Part shown: piece by piece, positions 1 through 10,100 of the stretch | Position numbering within the stretch: position 1 is the stretch's first letter | Layout: every line of letters begins with the position of its first letter | NCBI GenBank assembly: GCA_900099715.1 | Contig: FMTG01000010.1 | Coordinates: forward strand, 36,529 to 100,528 | DNA length: 64,000 nt | Source of the DNA: Ruminococcaceae bacterium YRB3002 | GTDB lineage: Bacteria > Bacillota > Clostridia > Saccharofermentanales > Saccharofermentanaceae | Reading direction: 5' to 3' | Made by a program: the position numbers and the translations under genes | The notes under the pieces: generated by a model | Told to the model about the DNA's origin: nothing | The model's input: the letters and a program-made list of their open reading frames with translations, nothing else | Database searches by the model: none

Positions 1-877
1 TAATACGCCTGAGAAACTTCTGGAATATGTTAACACTCTCGAACTGGATCCTGCCGGACTGGATGAGCTTTGTGATGAGATGGTCAGGAAGACCATCATT
101 GAAGAGAGACTTCCGGGATCGATCGAAGCTGACGGGAGTATCAGCAGGGCATTCGATAATAATCAGGGCAATAAGCTTAGGAGACTGTTCAGATTTGTCT
201 TCACGGCAGCTCTGAGGGAATGTGCTGTATCCAGGTTTATGCCTGAGGGATACGAGCTTGATATCTCACAGGAGGATTACCTGATGACATATCATGTCAA
301 CGGACATGAGTTCAGGTTCAAGGGATCGGTTGACAGGGTTGATGTATCGGCCGATAATCCGAATGTGTTCAGGATTCAGGATTACAAGACATATGCCAAG
401 AGCCTGAAGCCGTATGCGATACTGCAGGGAACCCAGATACAGCTTCCCGCATATGCAATGGCAGTAAGGGGCGGAAGACCCGGTTCTGTTGTCAGTGGTT
501 TTGGTTACTCTGTCATATCGATGAAGATGAGCAATGACGGGAAGGGTCTGACGTTTGCACCCAAGACATCCCAGTTAACTCCGGAGCAGCTCGATATTGC
601 CCTCAGATATGTTGACTATCTGATAATCAAGGCCTGCACTGAAATCTCCTGCGGCAAGAGTGATTCTGTTTATGCCGGATCCAAGGGCTCCGCAAGTTAT
701 CATTCGATAATGGGGCTTACCGGCAATCCGACATCTGATCCCGTTATGAGAGAGAAGATCGAATGTGCGAAGGATATGGAATTTGAGATGATGAAGAAGA
801 TACTTGATCCTGATAAGGAGTCGGATCCTGAAGAGAATAACGGGGAGAATAACGGGGAGAATAACGGTAATGAGTAA
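1..877 (+). CDS. addB: AddB (ATP-dependent helicase/nuclease subunit B), C-terminal part, 5' end outside window
   Basis: The reading frame is open from base 2, so this is the 3' end of a longer gene. It encodes the RecB-type nuclease domain of AddB, which with AddA forms the double-strand-break resection enzyme of Firmicutes. Visible nuclease motifs are GSVDRVD, then DYKT (about bases 379-390), then QLPAYAMAV, the usual D...DxK...QxxxY order. AddB proteins normally carry a C-terminal Cys cluster (CxxCx5C) for a 4Fe-4S centre just after the nuclease core. Here the matching stretch reads KGSASYHSIMGL and all three Cys are replaced. The protein ends in a short acidic GENN repeat. The stop overlaps the addA start by 8 bp, so the two are translationally coupled. 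The addA neighbour makes the family call firm. Confidence 0.85.
   Translation, partial: NTPEKLLEYVNTLELDPAGLDELCDEMVRKTIIEERLPGSIEADGSISRAFDNNQGNKLRRLFRFVFTAALRECAVSRFMPEGYELDISQEDYLMTYHVNGHEFRFKGSVDRVDVSADNPNVFRIQDYKTYAKSLKPYAILQGTQIQLPAYAMAVRGGRPGSVVSGFGYSVISMKMSNDGKGLTFAPKTSQLTPEQLDIALRYVDYLIIKACTEISCGKSDSVYAGSKGSASYHSIMGLTGNPTSDPVMREKIECAKDMEFEMMKKILDPDKESDPEENNGENNGENNGNE
833..868 (+). repeat. three tandem 12-bp repeats (GAGAATAACGGG) at the addB/addA junction
   Basis: Three back-to-back copies of GAGAATAACGGG (the last ends in T) encode the repeated Glu-Asn-Asn-Gly tail of AddB. The GGGGAG spanning the second and third copies (854-859) is the Shine-Dalgarno for addA. Slippage by one unit would change the AddB tail without a frameshift. 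Confidence 0.85.
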
Positions 878-3800
878 TAAAATCAAATATTCAGAAGAAC
901 AGAAAGTCATAGTATATGACGGCAGCATACGGAACACGCTTGTCTCAGCTTCTGCGGGATCAGGCAAGACAACTGTCCTTGTGGGAAGGATCATCAATGA
1001 GATCATAGAGGAGAGATTGTCAATAGAGGATCTCCTGGTACTGACATTCACAAACGATGCTGCTGACCACATGGCGGAGGAGATAGAAATCGCGTTAAGA
1101 GACAGGATAAACGAAGCCCGTGTCAATGGAGACACCGATCTCGTTAAGAGACTCTCAGAGCAGCTTGACATGCTCCCCAATGCGTATATTCAGACTATCG
1201 ACAGCTTCTGTTCCAGGGTGATCAAGGAGAAAGGTCATCTTGTTAAGACACCCGAGGAGGTTGACGTCTTCGCATCCGGTAATGTAATACTGGATGAGAG
1301 CAATCTGACTTTGATACTGAACCGCGCTGCTGAACTGGCCCTGGCAGATATGTATGCTGATAATGGTGATGAAGATTCCGATTTTATACTCCTCACACAG
1401 AGGTTTGGTGACGGAAGGACTGATGACAGTCTGATCAAATGCCTGATAAATGTGTACCGCAGGCTGAGGAGCGTATCTGATTATCCTGATAAGGTTGACG
1501 GATATGTTGATAAGTACAGGACTATGGCTCAGACAGGTGATCTTGGAGATGTGCTGGGCGATCTTATCAGGGATGTCAGAGAGGTTTTTGAGAAGCTCCC
1601 CGCTGCCTTTGAGGAGAGCAGACGTCATTGTGAAGCGACGCTTAAGTTTCCCTTCAAAGCATATAAGGAGATGAAGCGTGAGAATAACAGACTGAGGATA
1701 AACGATCCTAAGGTCTATGTTGATGACGCGACTGAGATACTCTATGACGGTTTTACATCCTATGTTACCAGTGTGCTTGAGAAGCTGAACGATGATTCTC
1801 TGAGCACCGAACAGAAGTATGAGGCCATCAGGGATGTATCTGCAATACGCGAAGTTCTTGACATGAAGATAATGGGAGGTGTCAAGAGCAAGGCGAAGTG
1901 CGAGACAGATGAGGACAGGGCTCTCCGCAGGGACTGTAACTGTTTCTTTGCAGTGTTTGATCTGCTGAAGCCTATATTCGGTAAGAATGGGGTTCCTATC
2001 AATTTCAACGGATGCGAAGGCAGCCTGTCACTGTCGTCCAACTATCCTGAGATCTTAGGACATTCCTACAGAGAGCACGTGGCGATGATGCAGGGCAACG
2101 TGGGGACAGTCGAGGTTTTCGCGAAGATGATACATCTGATCGACAGGTATTATGCAGAACTCAAGGCATCAGTCAACGGGTGTGACTTTGCTGACCAGGA
2201 GCTTGGAGCGTACAGGATACTGTGTACGGAAGAGGCACAGGAACACTACAGAAGGAAGTTCAAAGAGATCTACATTGATGAATATCAGGACAACAGTGAG
2301 CTTCAGGATGCTATCATCCAGAAGTTTGCAAGGGATGGCGAAGGCAATGTGTTCCGTGTAGGAGACATCAAACAGAGTATTTACAAGTTCCGTAATGCTG
2401 ATCCTGATCTTTTTAATGAGCACTTCAGGAGACTTAACGCAGTACCTCAGGAGGAGGCGGGAGTCCTGAGGACACTGGCCATCAACAGAAGAAGCTCGGT
2501 TCAGATCCTCGATTTTGTGAACTTTGTGATGGGACAGGTGATGACATATGAAGGCGCCGAGATCGAGTATGATGATAAGCAGCGTCTGGTGCCGCCTGAT
2601 GAGGAAGATAAAAGGATCGTAAGGGATCTGCCGAGAGTAGTTGTTGTCGACAGGAATGCTGATTTTATCGGGGATCTTCATCTGAAGCAGTTCAACGGTG
2701 AGGCCGATGATGATACTGAAAGCGGTTCAGACCCCGATCAGGAGGAACCATCTTTCTCCGCAGAAGAGAATAAGGCCGGTACTGAGGAACAGGCTGAGGA
2801 ACGTGTTACAGAAGCTCAGCTGACACGCAGGCTCAATGCGTCTATATGTTATGGAGTGCTCAATGAGGTCAACCGCTGGCACGATGAGATGGGCATAGAT
2901 TACGGTGATATATGGGTGCTTGCCAAGACTATTTCCAGGACTAAGGAGATAGCCGGTTTTCTCAGGAGGAAGGGTATTCCGGCAACGTCCGAGGACCGCA
3001 CGAAAGTATTCCAGGACATGGATATCCAGAGTGTCATCAACCTGATCATCGCCATAGGCAATGAGTGCCGCGATGAGTATCTCATGTCCGTGATGCTGAA
3101 GAACTATGCATTCGCGAATTTTACACTCGATGATATAGCTGCTGTACAGGCATTTATATTTAAGAACTATCCCCGCGATTACAGAGGCATCAGTCTTATG
3201 TCCAGGCTCAGGATATTTGTAAGGGATGCAGAACAGTCTCCTCTCAGGGACAGGGTGGAAGGTTTTATCTCAACATATGATGACCTCCGCACTTCTACTG
3301 TTCCCGGTGATATAGATGATCTTACAGATCAGATATTCAGGACTACCGGGATAATGGCGAATGTGATGCATGAAGATAACTTCGGGTCTGCAAAACTCCT
3401 TATCCTGAAGGATTGGCTGTCGTCCAATTTTAAGAGATACGGTTCAGACTTCGGAAGTATAGCGGCGCGTCTTGAGGAGATGAAGATCAAGATCAGCAGT
3501 GATGCAAGATTTGATGCGAAGGACGCATCGGAGGATTCCGTTAAGTGTATGAGCATACACAAGAGCAAAGGTCTCGGGCGGAAGTGCATCATCCTTGTGA
3601 TCGACGATGAAGCAGAACCCAAGGGCAAGAACAGCAGTATACTTATCGATAAGAATATGGGCTTTGTTGCTGATGTGTACGACAGTGTGGGATATGCCCG
3701 TTCAAAGTCGCTTCATAAGCTCGTATATGAGGATAAGAAGAATATTGCTGACAATGCTGAGAAACTCAGACTTCTTTATGTTGCACTTACGAGAGCCAAG

Positions 3801-4868
3801 GAACACCTGAGCATCGTAACGGCTGCTGACATCTCGGCTCCTAACAGGTTTGTGACACTCAGCGATGCTGCAAGAGACTGCGCTGATGTGGAAAGTGATA
3901 CATTCGGAAGGAGATACTGGCTCACAGGGCACAAGACTATGGGTTATTCTCTCTTCTCCTCACTGGCAAGAGCATCCTGCGGTACAGAATTAAGGCAGGC
4001 TATCCTGGCCGACGGAGACGATAATGAGGTTAAGAATGTCATAGAGAGTGACTGCTTTGATGTTGTCCTTATCGGGGAAAAAGATCTTAACGAGATCAGG
4101 ATACCCGGTACAGGCACGGATGGTGACGGAGTTGCGGAAGGGGATACTCCGGCTGACAGGAAGATAATAAAACCTGTTCCCGCAGATAAAGAGAAAGATC
4201 CTGCAAGGATACCTTTCAAGGTCAGCTATTCCGGCATCAATGACTGGAAAGTCAGCGAATCAACCCATATCGATCTCAGAATCAAGGATAAGGAGGAATT
4301 TGTTGACAGGCTGTCGGGGAAGATCACGGCTGCAGGTAAGGGTACCATCGTTCATCTCATAATGCAGTGGGGCGATCCCGGCATTTACGGGCAGGGAAGG
4401 GATGCTCTTATTGCACACGTCCGTGAACTTATAGATGAAGGTCTATTTAATAAGTTCAGGCCGGATGATGTGCTGAAGGTTGCTGATGAGTTTGCCAATG
4501 GCATTGTAAGCTACGCCGGAACTGAGATCGGCAGGGCTTTGTATGCTGCAGATCTGGATGGGCGTGCTCAGTATGAGAAGCCGGTTGTTTTCGCGATACC
4601 TGCGTATGAAGGTGCCGAGAAGAATGAGGACTATGTTCTTGTTCAGGGTAAGATCGACGCGATCTATGAGGAGGATGACGGCTCTGTGATAGTGGATTAC
4701 AAGACGGATAATTACGGAGACGTGCCGCAGGAGGTTGTAATTGCCGAAGCGAAGAAGAATCATAAGTATCAGATTGACTGCTACGAGGCAAGCTGCGAGT
4801 CATCTGGGATACATATCAAGGCAAAGTATCTGTATCTTGTGAGATACAGCCTGATAATATCAGTTTGA
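870..4868 (+). CDS. addA: AddA, ATP-dependent helicase/nuclease subunit A (1332 aa)
   Basis: UvrD/Rep-family 3'-5' helicase fused to a C-terminal RecB-like nuclease; the partner of AddB in recombinational repair. Motifs in order: Walker A ASAGSGKTT (residues 27-35), LTFTNDAADHM (Ia), QTIDSFC, Walker B IDEYQD, GDIKQSIYKFR, the late motif SIHKSKGL, then LLYVALTRAKEHL (VI). The nuclease has GTIVHLIMQWG, GKIDAIYE, VDYKTD and YQIDCYE. An acidic, low-complexity insert lies near residues 610-645. The start at 870 is preferred because GGGGAG sits 10 bases upstream and the protein then begins like other AddA proteins; an in-frame ATG at 804 lies inside addB. The last 9 bases overlap the convergent tadA gene. 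Confidence 0.95.
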   Translation: MSNKIKYSEEQKVIVYDGSIRNTLVSASAGSGKTTVLVGRIINEIIEERLSIEDLLVLTFTNDAADHMAEEIEIALRDRINEARVNGDTDLVKRLSEQLDMLPNAYIQTIDSFCSRVIKEKGHLVKTPEEVDVFASGNVILDESNLTLILNRAAELALADMYADNGDEDSDFILLTQRFGDGRTDDSLIKCLINVYRRLRSVSDYPDKVDGYVDKYRTMAQTGDLGDVLGDLIRDVREVFEKLPAAFEESRRHCEATLKFPFKAYKEMKRENNRLRINDPKVYVDDATEILYDGFTSYVTSVLEKLNDDSLSTEQKYEAIRDVSAIREVLDMKIMGGVKSKAKCETDEDRALRRDCNCFFAVFDLLKPIFGKNGVPINFNGCEGSLSLSSNYPEILGHSYREHVAMMQGNVGTVEVFAKMIHLIDRYYAELKASVNGCDFADQELGAYRILCTEEAQEHYRRKFKEIYIDEYQDNSELQDAIIQKFARDGEGNVFRVGDIKQSIYKFRNADPDLFNEHFRRLNAVPQEEAGVLRTLAINRRSSVQILDFVNFVMGQVMTYEGAEIEYDDKQRLVPPDEEDKRIVRDLPRVVVVDRNADFIGDLHLKQFNGEADDDTESGSDPDQEEPSFSAEENKAGTEEQAEERVTEAQLTRRLNASICYGVLNEVNRWHDEMGIDYGDIWVLAKTISRTKEIAGFLRRKGIPATSEDRTKVFQDMDIQSVINLIIAIGNECRDEYLMSVMLKNYAFANFTLDDIAAVQAFIFKNYPRDYRGISLMSRLRIFVRDAEQSPLRDRVEGFISTYDDLRTSTVPGDIDDLTDQIFRTTGIMANVMHEDNFGSAKLLILKDWLSSNFKRYGSDFGSIAARLEEMKIKISSDARFDAKDASEDSVKCMSIHKSKGLGRKCIILVIDDEAEPKGKNSSILIDKNMGFVADVYDSVGYARSKSLHKLVYEDKKNIADNAEKLRLLYVALTRAKEHLSIVTAADISAPNRFVTLSDAARDCADVESDTFGRRYWLTGHKTMGYSLFSSLARASCGTELRQAILADGDDNEVKNVIESDCFDVVLIGEKDLNEIRIPGTGTDGDGVAEGDTPADRKIIKPVPADKEKDPARIPFKVSYSGINDWKVSESTHIDLRIKDKEEFVDRLSGKITAAGKGTIVHLIMQWGDPGIYGQGRDALIAHVRELIDEGLFNKFRPDDVLKVADEFANGIVSYAGTEIGRALYAADLDGRAQYEKPVVFAIPAYEGAEKNEDYVLVQGKIDAIYEEDDGSVIVDYKTDNYGDVPQEVVIAEAKKNHKYQIDCYEASCESSGIHIKAKYLYLVRYSLIISV

Positions 4869-5399
4869 GGTATCTTCAGGTTTGTCTGCCTTTTTGGCGG
4901 CATCCCTGATGCGTATCTTCCTGAAGAACTCCTTCATCATGACAGCACAAGGCTCTTCCAGGATCCCGCCTTCGTACTCCACTTTATGGTTGTGACCGTG
5001 TTCAACATTGAAGATGTCATTGCATGAACAAACAGCACCGCTTTTGGGCTCATATGCGCCGAAATAAACCTTTCTTATCCTTGCCTGGATTATCGCGCCG
5101 GCACACATCGTGCAGGGCTCCAGAGTAACATACATGTCGCAGTCTTCCAGACGCCAGTCACCGAGTTTTTTGCAGGCTTTGTCGATAGCAAGCACCTCGG
5201 CGTGACAGATGGCGTTGCCTCTTGTAAGTCTCAAGTTGTGAGCGCGCACGAACACTTTGCCATCTTTAACGATTACGCAGCCGATCGGACACTCATCGTA
5301 GACGAGTGCCTTCCTGGCTTCTTTGATCGCTTCCATCATAAAGCGCTCATGCTCGTTGTCCGGCTTGAGATCGGGAAGAATACTTTTCCTTACGGGCAT
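4860..5399 (-). CDS. tadA: tRNA-specific adenosine deaminase TadA-like (179 aa)
   Basis: Zinc-dependent deaminase of the CDA/dCMP fold that converts A34 to inosine in tRNA-Arg(ACG). The two family motifs are present: HAEVLAID (zinc His and catalytic Glu) and PCTMCAGAI (zinc Cys pair). The N-terminal FMMEAIKEARKA helix and the GCVIVKDGKV strand are typical of TadA. It has about 20 extra N-terminal residues compared with short TadA proteins. It lies 6 bp downstream of the small unknown gene at 5406-5729 and is probably co-transcribed with it. Its 3' end overlaps addA by 9 bp on the opposite strand, so no room exists for a terminator between them. A guanine deaminase or other nucleoside deaminase is less likely given the motif spelling. 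Confidence 0.85.
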   Translation of the reverse strand: MPVRKSILPDLKPDNEHERFMMEAIKEARKALVYDECPIGCVIVKDGKVFVRAHNLRLTRGNAICHAEVLAIDKACKKLGDWRLEDCDMYVTLEPCTMCAGAIIQARIRKVYFGAYEPKSGAVCSCNDIFNVEHGHNHKVEYEGGILEEPCAVMMKEFFRKIRIRDAAKKADKPEDTSN

Positions 5400-5405
5400 A
5401 TCCTG

Positions 5406-5729
5406 TCAGTTCTTGAATACGGTGAATTCTATGAAGTTGGCGACGTCCTCAGCCTGCTTCTCCAGGTCATCAGGATGAACGCACATAACCCTCATAAGAC
5501 GGTTTGCATAAGCACCCTCAACAGCGAGTCTCTCGACCTGTTCTTCGCCGTAGTTTGACGAGATGAATTCTTCGAGCTGCTTGGTGTTAACGAGCTCGTT
5601 CATATAGTTCATCGTCATCTGGATATATGCTGCACGGAGTTCCTCGATGCCGCACTCACAATCCTTGGAAGAATAGTATCTGAACTGAGCCAGCCAGTCC
5701 TTGCCGTTCAATGCGTCTAACATGATCAT
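5406..5729 (-). CDS. small helical protein of unknown function (107 aa)
   Basis: I do not recognise this protein. It is acidic, predicted mostly helical from its composition, has two Cys close together (CECG near residue 24) and no membrane segment or signal peptide. The start at 5729 has an AGAGAGGT ribosome binding site a few bases upstream; a second ATG two codons later is possible. It is the first gene of a likely two-gene unit with tadA. The strong ribosome binding site and tight spacing argue that it is real. Function unknown; the pairing with tadA could be incidental. Confidence 0.65.
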   Translation of the reverse strand: MIMLDALNGKDWLAQFRYYSSKDCECGIEELRAAYIQMTMNYMNELVNTKQLEEFISSNYGEEQVERLAVEGAYANRLMRVMCVHPDDLEKQAEDVANFIEFTVFKN

Positions 5730-5770
5730 TATACCTCTCTGTTTCTTTTGTTATCGGACATTCCAATTAC

Positions 5771-5797
5771 ATTATACAATACTTTTTATTTTGTTAA
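5771..5797 (-). promoter_or_regulatory. candidate promoter for the 5406-5729/tadA unit
   Basis: On the minus strand a perfect TATAAT (5771-5776) lies about 40 bases upstream of the ATG. TTAACA (5792-5797) is upstream at a rather short 15-bp spacing. The -10 is good, the -35 assignment weak. Confidence 0.35.
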
Positions 5798-5892
5798 GGG
5801 ATTCTTTCTCACCGTCCCGAAAATGGTACAAACAGCGTGCTATACTGTAATTGTAACAGTTGAATAATTGAGTTCTGGAGGTGACAGGGAAT

Positions 5893-7131
5893 ATGCGTTT
5901 ATTTCATATAGCAGATCTTCACATCGGTAAGAGTATCTACGGAAGATCAATGATCGAAGACCAGAAGTATTGGATCGATAAGTTCCTGACATTATGTGAC
6001 GAGAGACATCCTGATGCAGTGCTTATTGCCGGTGATGTGTATGACAGGGCTAATCCTTCTGCAGAAGCAGCGGACCTTATGGGATATTTCCTGACAGAAC
6101 TGGTCAACAGGAGTATTCCGGTTTATATGATCGCCGGCAATCACGACAGCGGACAGCGGTTAGCGGCAATGAAGGATATTATTGCTAAGCAGGGTATATA
6201 TGTTGCCGGCAACGTGTCGAAAGAGATAGTACATTATACACTGCCGGATCCGGACGGATTCGGACCGGTTACTTTCTGGCTTGTTCCATATCTGATCCCT
6301 GAGGCAGTGGCACAGCACCTTGGGGATGAGAGTATCCACACGTATACGGATGCGATGAGAAGACTTCTAGAAGAACAGGATATTGACAGTTCCCACCGTA
6401 ATATAATCATCTCGCATCAGAACGTGGTGGTTAACGGTGAGGAAGTCGAATATGGCGGCTCGGAGAAAGTCGGCGGAGTAGGGCAGACAGATTACAGTGT
6501 CTATGATGATTTTGACTATGTTGCTCTTGGTCACATTCATTCAGGTCTTATGGTGGGGAAGCAGGAAAGGATAAGATATGCCGGAACACCATTGTGTTAT
6601 CACTTTGATGAGACCAAATTCAGGAAGAAAGGCGTAGTTGAAGTTGTTATAGACAGGAAGGGCAGCGATATCAGGCCGGAGACCATTACCATCGAGCCGC
6701 TTCACACGATGAGATATATACACGATCCTGCTGAGAAAGCACTCGCCAGATTACAGGATGAGGTTCAGGAAGGCGATTATGTCGGTGTTGTTATTACCGA
6801 CAAGAGAATGACTCCGGAGATGTCAGATTACATCAAGGGCATTGTGGAAAGCCGTAATGCGTACCTTTTTGAACATCGCTCGGAATACAGAAGTTTTACT
6901 AATTCAGGCGCAAGCGCAAGGGTGAATGAGATTAATGAGAAGCCCATCGAGGATCTGTTTATGCAGTTCTACATAGCACAAAAAGGCGCTGACAAGCTAT
7001 ACGATGAGGAGAAGGAACTGATGCATTTCATTGGCGAAATGGTGCGTAATAGCCAGAGCGAAGATGATGACGATGCTGATGCAGAGAAGATACTGAGTGA
7101 ACTGCTCAGGATCACGGGAGGTAACGAATGA
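5893..7131 (+). CDS. sbcD: SbcD, nuclease subunit of the SbcCD (Mre11-Rad50-like) complex (412 aa)
   Basis: Metallophosphoesterase exonuclease/endonuclease that works with SbcC to cut DNA hairpins and protein-blocked ends. All phosphoesterase motifs are visible: HIADLHIG, AGDVYDRA, GNHDS, ISHQNVV and ALGHIHSG. Length is as expected for SbcD. The frame extends to a GTG at 5881, but that codon overlaps the GGAGG ribosome binding site (5877-5881), and SbcD proteins begin MRxxHxxDxHxG, so the ATG at 5893 is chosen. The stop overlaps the sbcC start in ATGA, so the pair is translationally coupled. Confidence 0.95.
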   Translation: MRLFHIADLHIGKSIYGRSMIEDQKYWIDKFLTLCDERHPDAVLIAGDVYDRANPSAEAADLMGYFLTELVNRSIPVYMIAGNHDSGQRLAAMKDIIAKQGIYVAGNVSKEIVHYTLPDPDGFGPVTFWLVPYLIPEAVAQHLGDESIHTYTDAMRRLLEEQDIDSSHRNIIISHQNVVVNGEEVEYGGSEKVGGVGQTDYSVYDDFDYVALGHIHSGLMVGKQERIRYAGTPLCYHFDETKFRKKGVVEVVIDRKGSDIRPETITIEPLHTMRYIHDPAEKALARLQDEVQEGDYVGVVITDKRMTPEMSDYIKGIVESRNAYLFEHRSEYRSFTNSGASARVNEINEKPIEDLFMQFYIAQKGADKLYDEEKELMHFIGEMVRNSQSEDDDDADAEKILSELLRITGGNE

Positions 7132-10100
7132 GACCATTAAAGTTGAGAATGAAGGCGTTTATATCTTATAAGGATGAGCAGACGATTGATTTTACACAGT
7201 TTGACAAAGGTCTGTTCATAATAGATGGAGACATTGGTGCAGGTAAGACCACGATATTCGATGCGATATCTTTCGCATTGTTTGGAGAAGCCAGCGGAAG
7301 TGACAGAAAGTCAGATTATGAGGTGCTCCACTGTAATCTTGTACCCAAGAGTGTCGATACTGAGGTCGAGTTCTTATTCAGCCAGAGCGGAAAGGAATAC
7401 AGGATCGTCCGTACGATCCATTTCCCAAAGAAGAGAGGCACTGAGAATGAATACCAGAAGGGTGAACCGGATGGTGCCTGGATCTATGATCCCGACTGTA
7501 TCGATCCGATCAAGGGTCCATCAAAGGTTACAGACAGAGTGAATGAAATCATAGGACTGAACAAGGATCAGTTCTCGAAGATCATTATGCTCGCACAGGG
7601 CGAATTCAAGGAATTCCTCAAGTCCGGAACAGATAAGAAGTATGAGATCCTTAAGAAGATCTTTGATACTTCAGTCTATGAGCGGTATCAGAATATGATT
7701 GCTTTAGCATACTCTAGGATGGACGCAAAACGTTCCGGTTGTAAACAGGCAATCGAGAACTATATGGAGTCTGTCTTTACTAAGCCGGATCCTGAAGAAG
7801 GATTTGACTGTGAGATGTTCCTTCCGGGTGCAGCAGAGCTCCTTGAGAGTCTGGAGAAACTCGTGGCAGCAGATCAGAAGAAGTATGATGAACTTGAGGC
7901 TGAATACCAGGCGAAGCAGGCTGAAGTTGTGAAGCTCAATAAGGACCACGCTGCCGCTGAATCTGTTAATCGTGATATAGATGAACTGGAGACGTTCAGA
8001 GCGCATCTGACGGATCTCGAAGCAAGAACTGACGAGATGAAGACGCTTAAGGGAAGATATGACAGCGTTTACGTTGTTGTAAACAAGCTTCTTAACCTGA
8101 TCAGCAAGCAGAAAGAACTCAAGACAAAAGATGGTAATCTGGATGCTGATATTGCCGAATGCAAGAGTGTGTTTGAGAGTGTCGAGAAGGAACTTAAGGC
8201 TGCCAGGGAAGCGGTGGAAGCTGATAAGGATTCAGTCTTAAAGGTTGAGAGCATCACAAAAGGTATCGCAGCCAAAGAAGCACTGATGCATCTGTACGAT
8301 GAATATGACGGATTAATTGACAGCATAACAGAAAGAATAGAGAAGCTTAAGAGGGACAATGCTGCACTCGAACAGAAGAAAAAAGAGCTTGAGGAAAGTG
8401 ACGCAGCATTGGGCGCTGCCAGCGAGGAGAAGGCAACTCTTGCCGGTTCTGAAGAAGCAATGATTACGGCTAATGGGCTTGTCGAGTCCTGTACCGGGAG
8501 ACTTAATACTTACAAAGACCTGGTCAGCAGGGTCGGTAAGATAAGAGAGATGGAGACAGCTAACGGAGAGCTCGGAGAGAAGCTCGAGGAACTGAAGCGT
8601 AAGGCTGTTGAAGCTAATAGGGACTATACATCCAAGTACGAATCTTTCCTTGGAAATCAGGCTGCTATCCTTGCAGATAAGACCGGTAAAAAGCTGAATG
8701 AATGTGGAGAAGCAGACTGCCCTGTCTGTGGAACACATCTTGTGCGTGGAATTCTTATCAGATTCGCCAAGGCGGAAGGGGATGTCGTCAGTGAAGATGA
8801 CGTAAATTCTGCAAGGGAGAAGGCTGCCCAAGCAGAGAAAGAGAGAGCTGCCTGTGAGACTGAACACAAGAGCAGTCAGTCAGTTATAGACACACTTAAA
8901 GCCCCGGCAGTAAGTATTGGTAAGAACCTGTTTGGTGATGATATTGAATGGAAAGTCTTGGGATCTGAAGGATTCCTTGAGAGCAAGGGAATCGAACTTG
9001 ATAATGAGTTATCTGCACTGAAAGAAGATGCGTCTGCTAAGACATCGGCTCATAAGAGATCCGTGGAACTTGACGGGATCATCAATGATCTTAATAAGAG
9101 AATTGCTGAAATTGAAGGTGAGAAGAAGGCCCTTGAAGTCAGCATTGAAAAAGAGACAGAAGAGCTTAAGAGCTGGCAGAGTAATGCTGAGAGCAAGAAG
9201 TCCAAGCTGGAGTTTGATTCCAAAACAGAAGCAATGGATAAGATCTCACGGATGAGTGCTGAAGCTGTTCGTTTGCAGGAAGTCATTAACAGCCATATCA
9301 AGGCAGAGAATGAACTGTCAGTTAAGTTTACTGCAGCACAGACAGCTTTGAATGAGAAGATAGAACAGAAGGAATCACTGGCAAAGGAGATCGCTTCCAA
9401 TAATGAGGCGCTTAATAACGCTCTTGCTGCCAACAGTTTCTCAACTGTAAATGATGCAGCTGCCATAATAGATGGTATTGAAGACCCCGATGAATGGATC
9501 AAAGATACCGGTAAAGCAATTAACGATTACAATTATGATGTTACGAATACAAGGGAAAAAATCACCAGCCTTGAGGAAAAAACTGCCGGCAAGACTAAGG
9601 TTGTCCTTGCCGATCTTGAAGAGAAGATAGAGGCGGCAGAGAAGGCAAGCGACGCATGCAGGGAGAGGGCCGGGAACCGTAAGATGCTTCTTGATAACCA
9701 CAAGGCAACGCTTGACCTTGTCAGGGAGAAGAAGGCTGAACACAGCTCTACTGAGAAGGCCTGGGAGATCATCCAGGATCTCAACGATCTGGCTGTGGGA
9801 ACATCCGCAGTCGGAGGGAAGCTTTCTTTCGAGAGATACATAATGGGGGCTTTCTTCGAGGAGATACTTGAGAGGGCCAATTACAGACTTGATGACCTTA
9901 CGGGAGGATGTTTTCAGCTTAAGCTCAAGACAACCGCTGACAAAGCAAGCAGTCTGGCCGGAATAGATGTTGAGATAGTTAATCTTGATGCTGATGCGGT
10001 GCTTTCAAAGACCGGTCTGTCGGGAGGCGAGACATTCCTGGCATCTCTTGCTCTGGCTCTCGGACTGTCTGATGTGGCGCAGAGCCGTTACGGAGGACAG

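Noticed and set aside
575..1628. Antisense frames over addB/addA
   Set aside because: They are opposite strongly supported coding sequence and show no family motifs.
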